Origin: Blautia schinkii DSM 10518
GTDB taxonomy: Bacteria; Bacillota; Clostridia; Lachnospirales; Lachnospiraceae
Reading direction: 5' to 3'
Assembly (NCBI GenBank): GCA_000702025.1
Contig: JNKJ01000003.1
Coordinates: 352,277-416,276, forward strand
DNA: 64,000 nt
In this document: positions 46,697-52,880 of the stretch, one piece after another
Layout of the letters: each line of letters opens with the position of its first letter
How positions within the stretch are numbered: position 1 is the stretch's first letter
Made by a program: the position numbers and the translations under genes
Notes under the pieces: model-generated
Databases searched by the model: none
Told to the model about the DNA's origin: nothing
What the model saw: the letters and a program-made list of their open reading frames with translations, nothing else

Positions 46697-47369
46697 GATA
46701 ACCTCCCTCTCTCTCGTCGCTTACAATGATGCCGTCATGCATGGTGACCACGCGCTTCTTCATGGCATTTACAATATCTTTATTGTGAGTTACCACCAGT
46801 ACGGTGGTGCCCCTGTCGTTAATTTCCTCCAAAAGCTTCATGATCTCCTCAGAGGTCTTAGGGTCCAGGTTGCCTGTTGGCTCATCCGCCAGCAGAATGT
46901 CTGGTCTGTTCACCAATGCTCTGGCCAGCGCCACTCTCTGCTGCTCACCACCGGAGAGCTCATCCGGGAAAGATTTATATTTTGCAGCTAATCCTACTTC
47001 CTGGAGGACCTCAGGCACACGTTTCTTGATCACTCTGGTCGGTCTGCCGATGACGCGCTGGGCAAAGGCCACGTTCTCATATACGTTTCTGTCCCGAAGC
47101 AGGCGGAAATCCTGGAAAACAACGCCGACCTTTCTGCGGTATTTCGCAACTCTTCTGTGTTTCATCCCTTCCAGGCGTTCGCCGCTCACCGTAATCTGTC
47201 CGGAGGTGGAATCTAATTCCTTCATTAATAATTTAATCAGTGTGGATTTACCGGAACCGCTGCTCCCTACCACAAATACAAACTCGCCCTTATCCACATG
47301 TAAGTTCGCATGGTTCACAGCCGGAAGGCCTTTGCCATAGGATTTACTTACATCAACCAAATCAATCAT
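46686..47369 (-). CDS. ftsE: cell division ATP-binding protein FtsE
   Basis: A 227-residue ABC ATPase: Walker A GSSGSGKST, signature LSGGEQQRVALARAL, Walker [13 protein letters not shown] and H-loop VVTHNK. The sequence MIDLVDVSKSYGKGLPAV and the neighbouring ftsX identify FtsE. The ATG at 47369 follows AAGGAGG; the upstream part of the frame has no ribosome site. It energises FtsX to activate wall hydrolases. A consensus promoter lies about 155 bp upstream. Confidence 0.96.
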   Translation of the reverse strand: MIDLVDVSKSYGKGLPAVNHANLHVDKGEFVFVVGSSGSGKSTLIKLLMKELDSTSGQITVSGERLEGMKHRRVAKYRRKVGVVFQDFRLLRDRNVYENVAFAQRVIGRPTRVIKKRVPEVLQEVGLAAKYKSFPDELSGGEQQRVALARALVNRPDILLADEPTGNLDPKTSEEIMKLLEEINDRGTTVLVVTHNKDIVNAMKKRVVTMHDGIIVSDEREGGYHEA

Positions 47370-47522
47370 AATTTCCTCCTTCAATATGTAACGCGATGTG
47401 ATGAAACGCAATAAGCTGCTGCACGTTGTGATAGAGCACAAAATAGTGCAGTGCAGTAGAGTGCGTTATTTATTTAATGGCATTTCAGCCGTTTGTAATA
47501 GTTGTAACTTTTATGTAATATT

Positions 47523-47551
47523 ATTGTAATATATTTAAAGTGAGAATGCAA
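47523..47551 (-). promoter_or_regulatory. probable ftsE promoter
   Basis: On the minus strand -35 TTGCAT (47551-47546) and -10 TACAAT (47528-47523) with 17 bp spacing, upstream of ftsE. The leader would be about 150 nt. Confidence 0.55.
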
Positions 47552-47704
47552 GTGGTTTTTTGCTTGATTTGCGTTATTTCGTACAATTCTCGCTTTTTTA
47601 TGGGTGAAACCTTTAATCCGGTAGCTTATTATACAGGCTTCATGGGGATAAATCAAGATGGATGGGGGTGAAAAAAAGTGAAGTTTTGGTGAAGTGGGGG
47701 AGGA

Positions 47705-48012
47705 GGGGGACCCCGCGAGGTTGTTGAACGGCTAGGAGATGGGAAAGGGGCTGGGCATGGCGGTGCTGGGGGCTGACGTTGTCTTGTCAGGCATGCTCGC
47801 TTCCCTTCAACTAATCGCCAACTGCGACTAAGCCGCTCACGAAGAGCGTTCGCGTCTAAGTCTCCGTAGGCGCTGGATTTTCAGGCGCGCTTCCGCAAAA
47901 TGCCTGACAAGACAACGTCAGCCCCCAGCACCGCCATGCCCAGCCCCTTTCCCATCTCCTAGCCTGCCACTACGTTCGCACCCCATCCAAGGGTGTTTGT
48001 CGTTTTCGCAGG
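47705..48012 (+). ncRNA. long-hairpin structured element, copy 2 (putative RNA)
   Basis: A perfect 65-bp stem (47730-47794 with 47900-47964) encloses a 105-nt head nearly matching copy 1 at 6668-6952. The innermost 11-12 bp of the stem and the head are conserved, while the outer ~50 bp share no sequence with copy 1 yet pair completely. In the head, CGCC/GGCG (47816-47819 with 47869-47872) replaces GTTCT/AGAAC, and ACG/CGT (47839-47841 with 47847-47849) replaces AGG/CCT. The flanks GGGGGACCCC, GTTGTTGAACGG and GTTTGTCGTTTTCGCAGG are shared. No ORF fits. Confidence 0.7.
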
Positions 48013-48028
48013 TAAAACTGTGTGGGCC

Positions 48029-48264
48029 TTAATTTGTAGCTTTATTATTTTTTTCCAATACGTAATATGAATCGTATTTTGTTCCGTCATGTCCGATTAG
48101 GTTTTTATCTGAGAGTTTAAAGTTTAAATCATTTAATGCTTTGATACGTTCTGTGGCTGAGGTGATTGCTTTTGTGGCGATTTTATTGCAATGGAACATA
48201 GGGTATGTGGGTTCGATTATTAAACTTAGGATTTTGATGATTTCACTGGATATTTCATAATCGC
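48029..48264 (-). pseudogene. C-terminal fragment of an unrecognised protein beside the hairpin element
   Basis: A minus-strand frame without a usable start reads EISSEIIKILSLIIEP..., then KALNDLNFKLSDKNLIGHDG to a stop. Its 5' end overlaps the GNAT gene end, so it is the tail of something whose front is gone. Its regular amphipathic composition suggests real coding ancestry. I cannot assign a family. Confidence 0.4.
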
Positions 48265-48698
48265 TCCCATTTTAGATAAACCATATCTACTAATTGTACT
48301 CCATCTTCAAACATCAGATGGTCATAATTATCTACAAAAAAATTCTTTACTCTATGTGATTCTTTGAAACCGCAGCTTTTATAAAAGGACAGCGACGAAT
48401 AGCAGTCACCCGTTCCTACAAACATAACATTACAATTCGAACAATTAGTGAATAGAAATTCTATCAGCTTTCTACCATACCCTTTTCGCCAGTATTTAGG
48501 CATAACAGCAATGTTTTTCAGTTCGTAAACGCCATCATCTTCTTGTGTGATTACACATTCAGCTTTCACACCATCGTCATCCAAAACAAACATATCACCC
48601 CGTTCAAGGTATTGATCTATCATCGTTTCAGATTCATCAGCCAGTAATAGCAGGTCTATATATTTTTTCTTGTTTTCTGTGATTTTCCTTATGTCCAT
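48255..48698 (-). CDS. GNAT family N-acetyltransferase (cassette 5)
   Basis: A 147-residue acetyltransferase. The acetyl-CoA loop is MPKYWRKGYGRKLIEFL (R-x-x-G-x-G/A type) and the fold continues with GTGDCYSSLSFYKSCGFKE. The target is unknown; GNATs modify small molecules, antibiotics or proteins. GGGAGG precedes the ATG. The gene is AT-rich and is the last of five small same-strand genes separated by related palindromic linkers, with no own promoter visible. Confidence 0.88.
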   Translation of the reverse strand: MDIRKITENKKKYIDLLLLADESETMIDQYLERGDMFVLDDDGVKAECVITQEDDGVYELKNIAVMPKYWRKGYGRKLIEFLFTNCSNCNVMFVGTGDCYSSLSFYKSCGFKESHRVKNFFVDNYDHLMFEDGVQLVDMVYLKWERL

Positions 48699-48709
48699 TA
48701 TTTTCCTCC

Positions 48710-48742
48710 CAAATTTCGATTTTCACAGCTGTACAAACTGAG
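48710..48742 (-). repeat. cassette linker S1 (imperfect palindrome)
   Basis: Between the LspA-like stop and a GNAT start. On the minus strand CTCAGTTTGTACAGCTG forms a CAGTT/AGCTG hairpin, followed by TGAAAATCGAAATTTG and the GGGAGG ribosome site of the next gene. It closely matches linkers S2 and S4. Confidence 0.65.
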
Positions 48743-48745
48743 ATT

Positions 48746-49264
48746 TTACAATTTGAATTTATTCCTGCAAAAGCGCAAATACTCTTTTATTGTTATTTCT
48801 TTGCTGTGTAATAGTCCAATGACAACAAACATAACTCCTGCAATTGTAAGATAGCAGTCTTTGATGTCAAAAGTAAATAAGTTGGGTATCTGTAAAAAAT
48901 CTAAACTTCCTCCCCAAAAAAGTTTATCTATTAAGCTACATAAACAACCTGCCAGTCCACAAACTAAAATTATCTTTACTGAAAATCCTATCTGCTTTGT
49001 TTTTGCTCTATACAGTAAATATCCTGATAGAAAAATATAAATGGCAAGAATGTTAAAAACAACCATAACGAATGGACTTGAAAAAATATTAACAAAATTT
49101 CCAAACCATGATAAATTTATATTTTGTATTGGATTAAATCGCAGTAAGTATGATATTATATCAAACTCATCCTGTATAAACAATCTTGATATAGTTATTT
49201 TTATAGTTTGGTCTATCAGTATCAAAAAAAATATAGGAATAATAAAAGGCTTAAACTGTTTAAT
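48746..49264 (-). CDS. signal peptidase II (LspA)-like membrane protein (cassette 4)
   Basis: About 173 residues with four transmembrane helices and LspA layout: LIDQTIKI in helix 1, CSLIDKLFWGGSLDFL holding the first expected catalytic Asp and FTFDIKDC the second. Lipoprotein signal peptidases normally show N-x-x-D-R and F-N-x-A-D, so both motifs are altered. The start is odd: AGGAGG sits 7 nt before an ATT codon (49264), while the only standard start, TTG at 49282, overlaps that ribosome site. A housekeeping lspA is presumably elsewhere; this accessory copy may confer altered substrate range or globomycin tolerance, which is speculation. Confidence 0.75.
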   Translation of the reverse strand: MKQFKPFIIPIFFLILIDQTIKITISRLFIQDEFDIISYLLRFNPIQNINLSWFGNFVNIFSSPFVMVVFNILAIYIFLSGYLLYRAKTKQIGFSVKIILVCGLAGCLCSLIDKLFWGGSLDFLQIPNLFTFDIKDCYLTIAGVMFVVIGLLHSKEITIKEYLRFCRNKFKL

Positions 49265-49279
49265 AAAAGCTCCTCCTCT

Positions 49280-49315
49280 CAAATTCTGATTTTCACAGCT
49301 CTACAATCTGGAATT
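49280..49315 (-). repeat. cassette linker S2 (imperfect palindrome)
   Basis: Minus-strand CAGATTGTAGAGCTGTGAAA, then ATCAGAATTTG and GAGAGGAGG. It lies between the GNAT at 49314 and the LspA-like gene. It shares the core AGCTGTGAAAATC with S1. Confidence 0.65.
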
Positions 49316-49757
49316 ACTGTCTGCTCATATATAAAAGAGGATAGGGATTTCCCTGTTCGTCATTTGCGGTTCTTTTGTAAACTTTGAACCCCATGTGTTC
49401 ATAGAAACCTTTGGCAAGGGGATTCTGTTCGTTAACCGCTAAATCGTCAATTGAATATTCTTCTATTCCGTATTTGAGTAATTCTTTACCTAATCCTTTT
49501 CCTCTTTCTTCGTCAGAGATAAACAGCATTTCAAGGTGCTGTTCCACTATTCCCATAAAGCCCATAGGAACTTGATTTTCATTTTCTATAATAATTAAAT
49601 GAGGTATTTCTTTTAATGCCTGTGGGACATACTTCTTAATGTCCTCGATTTCCTTCGCTGACAGAAAAAGATGTGTTGCCTTTACAGAACTTTCCCACAC
49701 CTCTAATAACCGTTCTATTAATGATGCATTTCTGTCTGTTACTTCAATTATTTTCAT
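49314..49757 (-). CDS. GNAT family N-acetyltransferase (cassette 3)
   Basis: A 147-residue acetyltransferase with acetyl-CoA motif SDEERGKGLGKELLKYGIEE and C-terminal QNPLAKGFYEHMGFKVYKRT. The N-terminal region (SLIERLLEVWESSVKATHLFL) matches the YjaB-like branch of GNATs. The ATG at 49757 follows GAGGAG; the frame is open 12 codons further without a site. Substrate unknown. Third gene in the cassette-like series, flanked by linkers S3 and S2. Confidence 0.88.
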   Translation of the reverse strand: MKIIEVTDRNASLIERLLEVWESSVKATHLFLSAKEIEDIKKYVPQALKEIPHLIIIENENQVPMGFMGIVEQHLEMLFISDEERGKGLGKELLKYGIEEYSIDDLAVNEQNPLAKGFYEHMGFKVYKRTANDEQGNPYPLLYMSRQ

Positions 49758-49767
49758 TTTGTCACTC

Positions 49768-49810
49768 CTCAATCTAATTTTCCAATTTGACAAGCTGGAA
49801 GTTGTAAATT
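49768..49810 (-). repeat. cassette linker S3 (divergent subfamily)
   Basis: Minus-strand ACAACTTCCAGCTTG, then a spacer and AAATTAGATTGAGGAG. It shares TACAACTTCC.G.TTG with linker S6 at 52.37 kb and the 3' half with S1, S2 and S4. It sits between the PPOX-like stop and a GNAT start. Confidence 0.5.
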
Positions 49811-50225
49811 AAAACTCATACCTTGTTCCATGCGAAAGTAACAGTCCATCTGTTAATTCTACACATAAAATTATAGTATTCTCATCATCAAAATCATTAT
49901 GTCCATTGTCAATCCACTCAGAAAATACATTCTTCAATTTCTCGGCAATCCAATGATTTTTTTCTTTCCCGAAATATCCTAAATTGATACTCTTTCCATG
50001 TGCTGTAAACCATTCGCCCGCTATTGCAACAGTAGAGTTGCTTTCTATATGCTTCATTTTATTTGAAAGTGCATATGTAATAATATAAAAGGCACCATTC
50101 TCATAATAAGCATTTACATAACGCACAAAAGGTACCTCATTTTCTACTGTTGCTAATGCAATAATGGTATCTTTTCCAAAGCGTTCCATCATTATTTTTT
50201 CAGCATCTTCACTTAATTTTTTCAC
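49809..50225 (-). CDS. pyridoxamine 5'-phosphate oxidase-like flavin-binding protein (cassette 2)
   Basis: A 138-residue split-barrel protein: KDTIIALATVENEVPFVRYVNAYYENGAFYIIT is the family's N-terminal strand pattern, followed by NSTVAIAGEWFTAHGKSINLG. Members bind FMN or related cofactors; the reaction is unknown. The start is a GTG at 50225 with AAAGGAG 8 nt upstream; an upstream GTG at 50258 lies inside the linker palindrome. AT-rich, same strand as its neighbours, no own promoter visible. Confidence 0.82.
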   Translation of the reverse strand: MKKLSEDAEKIMMERFGKDTIIALATVENEVPFVRYVNAYYENGAFYIITYALSNKMKHIESNSTVAIAGEWFTAHGKSINLGYFGKEKNHWIAEKLKNVFSEWIDNGHNDFDDENTIILCVELTDGLLLSHGTRYEF

Positions 50226-50241
50226 AAGGTCATCTCCTTTG

Positions 50242-50279
50242 TCAATTCCGATTTTCACAGTTCTACAAACTGGGATTTA
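50242..50279 (-). repeat. cassette linker S4 (imperfect palindrome)
   Basis: Minus-strand AAATCCCAGTTTGTAGAACT, then GTGAAAATCGGAATTGA. The inner stem CAGTT/AACTG closes a TGTAG loop and an outer stem AATCC/GG-AATT adds a bulged helix. It is the best-paired member of the linker family and ends in the AAAGGAG of the next gene. Confidence 0.7.
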
Positions 50280-50738
50280 TTATGTTGCCATTACATATAC
50301 TTGACAAGGATTCCACTCATCCCATAATGTCGGAAACACCTCAAATTCTTTAAAACCAAGAGCAATATAAAACTTATTTGTATTATCATAATTTTCATAC
50401 TTTCCCATTTGTACTGTTTTTACTTGAATAAATGAATAACCGCTTTTATTTATTTCTCTTTTTGCACATTCGAATAGCGATTTACCAATTCCATTACGGT
50501 GGTATTCTTTTAACACTCCCATAACTGCAAGTTCAACGGTATCTTTTCCTGTTTGTTTGAGATACAAAAAACCTACCGGTTTTTCATTTATCAATGCACA
50601 GAAAAAAATTTTTCCTATACTATCTTGTATATATTCTTCTCGCGCTTCAGGAATTCCAAACCAATCAGGTAATGTTTCAAGTATACCTCTCGTAATATTC
50701 CTCTTTTCTAAATCATTTGTAATTTGCATTATTTGCAT
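50280..50738 (-). CDS. GNAT family N-acetyltransferase (cassette 1)
   Basis: A 152-residue acetyltransferase with acetyl-CoA motif LKEYHRNGIGKSLFECA and C-terminal YDNTNKFYIALGFKEFEVFP. The N-terminus (RGILETLPDWFGIPEAREEYI) is typical of a GNAT subfamily widespread in Firmicutes. GAGGGG lies 6 nt before the ATG. It is first in the cassette-like series and should hold any promoter for it. An inverted repeat at 50797-50836 and an integrase fragment lie upstream. Confidence 0.9.
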   Translation of the reverse strand: MQIMQITNDLEKRNITRGILETLPDWFGIPEAREEYIQDSIGKIFFCALINEKPVGFLYLKQTGKDTVELAVMGVLKEYHRNGIGKSLFECAKREINKSGYSFIQVKTVQMGKYENYDNTNKFYIALGFKEFEVFPTLWDEWNPCQVYVMAT

Positions 50739-50750
50739 AAAAATCCCCTC

Positions 50751-50790
50751 GATTAATTCCGACTTGTAACTGGCTTTATTATACTTCGTC
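50751..50790 (-). repeat. cassette linker S5 (shortened)
   Basis: Minus-strand AATAAAGCCAGTTACAAGTC, then GGAATTAATCGAGGGG. It looks like S4 with the middle of the palindrome removed. It lies at the upstream end of the five-gene series. Confidence 0.45.
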
Positions 50791-50796
50791 TAGCCC

Positions 50797-50836
50797 AAAA
50801 AGTATAGTTTCATTGATAAATCAAACTATACTTTTT
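50797..50836. repeat. 14-bp perfect inverted repeat at the integrase side
   Basis: AAAAAGTATAGTTT and AAACTATACTTTTT flank a 12-nt loop. It could be a weak bidirectional terminator or mark the boundary between the gene array and the mobile-element remnant. About 85 bp separate it from the integrase stop. Confidence 0.6.
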
Positions 50837-50920
50837 GATTATCTCTTTAGAAGTTATTATATGCCCTCATGTTTCTGCGTTCAAAGGTAGTAGAAAGAGT
50901 AGTAAAACCTCTATTTACTA

Positions 50921-51382
50921 CTACGCAATCAGCCGTTCCATTTCCGCTAATGCACTGTCAGAAGTGGCATGAGCATAATAGTTCAGCGTCATGTTAATGT
51001 TGGAATGTCCCATAATATACTGTAATGCTTTCGGGTTCATTCCTGCGTTTGCCAAATTGGTACAGAACGTATGACGTAAGGTGTGCGGCGTAGTCACGTT
51101 TGGTAGTGCTTCCTCATGGTTCTTGTTATACTTCTTCACAAGCCCCCGGAACATACTTTCATAGTTTGCCGCCACCTTTGGCAATCCGTTTCGGTTAAGG
51201 AAAAGGAATTTCCCGTACCCATCGATAATGATAGGCTTTGCCCGTCCTCTGTTTTTCAGCACACGCCCCAACGCTTCATATATGGCTACGCTCATGTGGA
51301 TTTGTCTGATACCGCTTTTCGTTTTCGGCGTTTCAACATGATAACCAACACCCGATAGTTTCAAAAGTTGGTGGTCTATAAA
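50921..51382 (-). pseudogene. C-terminal half of a tyrosine recombinase (Tn916-type integrase)
   Basis: The frame begins without a start near FIDHQLLKLSG and ends in a stop at 50921. It contains the second half of the catalytic domain: HTLRHTFCTNLANAGMNPK and IMGHSNINMTLNYYAH with the Arg, His and nucleophilic Tyr. The N-terminal arm-binding and core-binding parts and the first catalytic Arg are missing. The 5' edge abuts the stop of xis, so a deletion fused the two. Unlikely to be active. Confidence 0.85.
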
Positions 51383-51383
51383 A

Positions 51384-51551
51384 CTATTTCCGCTTGATTT
51401 GTGTTCGGTTGCCGTTCATGATTACCCAACCTGCGGTGGGGTTTTCCTTTGCCAGTTTGGGGAGTTTGTTCTCTCCAATTCGAAAATATTTAGACGCTTT
51501 CTCAATCGTCAGCGTGTACTTTTCCCAAATAGGCACATCAGCATTAGTCAT
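51384..51551 (-). pseudogene. Tn916-family excisionase, 3'-truncated
   Basis: A 55-codon frame starting [20 protein letters not shown] with [10 protein letters not shown] and [11 protein letters not shown], the standard Tn916/Tn1549 Xis sequence of about 67 residues. It stops after KRK, where relatives continue with QFEK.... AGGGGG precedes the ATG. The lost C-terminus coincides with the junction to the integrase fragment. A nearly full-length DNA-binding fold remains. Confidence 0.8.
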
Positions 51552-51725
51552 AAGTTAAGCCCCCTTTCATGGCTATGCTAAAAAGATTGATAGGTAAAAA
51601 GGGCTTTCATCGGACGGCTTTCAGCAAAGCTCCACGGGAATTTCACCCCTGCATGATTCTCATGCAGCCCTACCCATTGCCTGCGACGCTTCTAACGCTC
51701 GGACTGTGGCTGTAAGGGAGTATCA

Positions 51726-51866
51726 TTAGACCTTCTGTGTTGTCGTCGCCCGCAAGCCGCTGCGCTTGCTTTCTTTACTGGTATTGATAAGTTCGTTGCG
51801 TAAAGTGTGTTTGCAGTACGCATTAAACTCACAACGGGTCTGCCATTCAAAACGTTCATTGTTCAT
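51726..51866 (-). pseudogene. N-terminal fragment of a Tn1549-type sigma-like regulator
   Basis: A 46-codon frame: MNNERFEWQTRCEFNAYCKHTLRNEL is the conserved start of the sigma-70-like regulators of Tn1549/Tn5801 elements. After that the sequence changes to unrelated residues and stops. A good AAAGGGGGTG site precedes the ATG. Relatives have about 140 residues. It is a remnant created by deletion. Confidence 0.7.
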
Positions 51867-52278
51867 ATTCTCACCCCCTTTCCTGCCGGGGGGCGGCTTA
51901 TTTATCCCCTTTCGCTGTCCTTCCACAACGCTTTGAGGAAAATGCCAAAGAGAAACACAAACTTTTTTAATTTTTTCGGACAAAACCAAATATGCCCGAC
52001 TGCAAAACGCAATCGGGCGCAAGTGAAATATAAACAGTATTGAAATGATATGTGTAATCATCTATAAAGCCGGAATATCCCGTGGCGGGGAGCGGACTTT
52101 TTTTGATGAAAAGAATGTCAAATTATATCGATACAAAAGAAACACAGCGGCGGCTTTGATTGTTATTTCAAAACCGCCGCTATTCAGATCGGGCGCGTTC
52201 TTGCCGACGAGCAACGGTTTTTTATCTGTTGCAATCTGTCAGCAATCGCATAGTAGAAGCAGTTATCTGAAAAGAAAA
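51867..52278. other. element remnant without an intact gene
   Basis: No convincing gene. A plus-strand frame at 52045-52302 (85 codons) has no proper ribosome site and its reading is broken compared with neighbouring frames, so it looks like decayed element DNA. Confidence 0.4.
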
Positions 52279-52320
52279 GAGCCGACAACCATGAGTAATT
52301 AACTCATTGGTTATCGGCTC
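52279..52320 (-). terminator. long hairpin terminator after the chorismate mutase gene
   Basis: GAGCCGA/TCGGCTC plus an inner AACCA-TGAGT/ACTCA-TTGGTT helix with one bulge, followed on the minus strand by TTTTCTTTTC. It lies about 60 bp past the chorismate mutase stop. Confidence 0.75.
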
Positions 52321-52349
52321 TGCGTCTTTGCGTCTGGCTCTATGATACT

Positions 52350-52384
52350 ATGTTGTTCTGTTCTGCAAACCGGAAGTTGTATTA
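52350..52384 (-). repeat. cassette linker S6 (divergent subfamily)
   Basis: Minus-strand CAGTAATACAACTTCCGGTT, then TGCAGAACAGAAC, directly at the chorismate mutase stop. It shares TACAACTTCC.G.TTG with S3, which links this gene to the same array across the ICE remnant. Confidence 0.45.
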
Positions 52385-52666
52385 CTGGCTTTTCTTGAAT
52401 TCTCCCATTTCCATATTGATAAAATGTGAAATCATTTCCCGGTACAATGCTTCTACCATATCTGCATTCGTACCATATTCTTGTGCTTTCCCACGAACCT
52501 TAGTAATAACTACTTGAACTCTATTCGGAGCTTTTACTCCATCTTCATTCTTTTTAAAATTAGAAGCCTGAACTACATATGTTCCTCGTTCTGCAATTAG
52601 TTTAATAATCTCGGTATCAATCCTATCTATATTTGCACGTACTTCCTCTAAACTATTACACTTCAT
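52382..52666 (-). CDS. monofunctional chorismate mutase (AroQ class), accessory copy
   Basis: A 94-residue helical protein with AroQ-type features: VRANIDRIDTEIIKLIAERGTYV at the N-terminus, Lys in KAPNRVQVVITKVRGKAQEYG and a C-terminal helix MVEALYREMISHFINMEM. It converts chorismate to prephenate at the branch to Phe and Tyr. The ATG at 52666 follows AGGGAG at 8 nt. It lies alone between a KTR-protein remnant and an ICE remnant, with linker-like sequence on both sides, so it may be a mobile accessory copy. Isochorismate-pyruvate lyase activity is also possible for this class. Confidence 0.82.
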   Translation of the reverse strand: MKCNSLEEVRANIDRIDTEIIKLIAERGTYVVQASNFKKNEDGVKAPNRVQVVITKVRGKAQEYGTNADMVEALYREMISHFINMEMGEFKKSQ

Positions 52667-52706
52667 GGATAATGCTCCCTTCATCAAATTCTAATTTGTC
52701 GCTTTA

Positions 52707-52786
52707 CTAATCAACTTCACGTTTAATTACTGTTACCTCGTTTTATTGCCACAAACAGGACAACGTACCCATTCAGCATTATCCAT
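52707..52786 (-). pseudogene. Cys-rich KTR protein of Tn916-type elements, internally deleted
   Basis: The frame starts MDNAEWVRCPVCGNKTR and stops. Directly after, in another frame, VTVIKREVD and a stop match the C-terminal end of the same ~55-residue family. So the middle, including the second Cys pair, was removed and the ends joined out of frame. This supports a pattern of internal deletions in the element debris here. Confidence 0.65.
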
Positions 52787-52880
52787 GATGTTTCCCCTCC
52801 CTGTCAATAAAAAAAGTGTTTGCTTATATCAAGCCAACGATTAACGGACTATCCTTTTAGTCGGCGGCTTATGATAGTAT

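Noticed and set aside
48710..50790. Canonical integron attC sites
   Set aside because: The linkers lack the RYYYAAC/GTTRRRY ends in the right places and no IntI gene is present; only an analogy is claimed.
52045..52302. 85-codon plus-strand frame as a gene
   Set aside because: No ribosome site and it lies in decayed element DNA; mentioned only as remnant.
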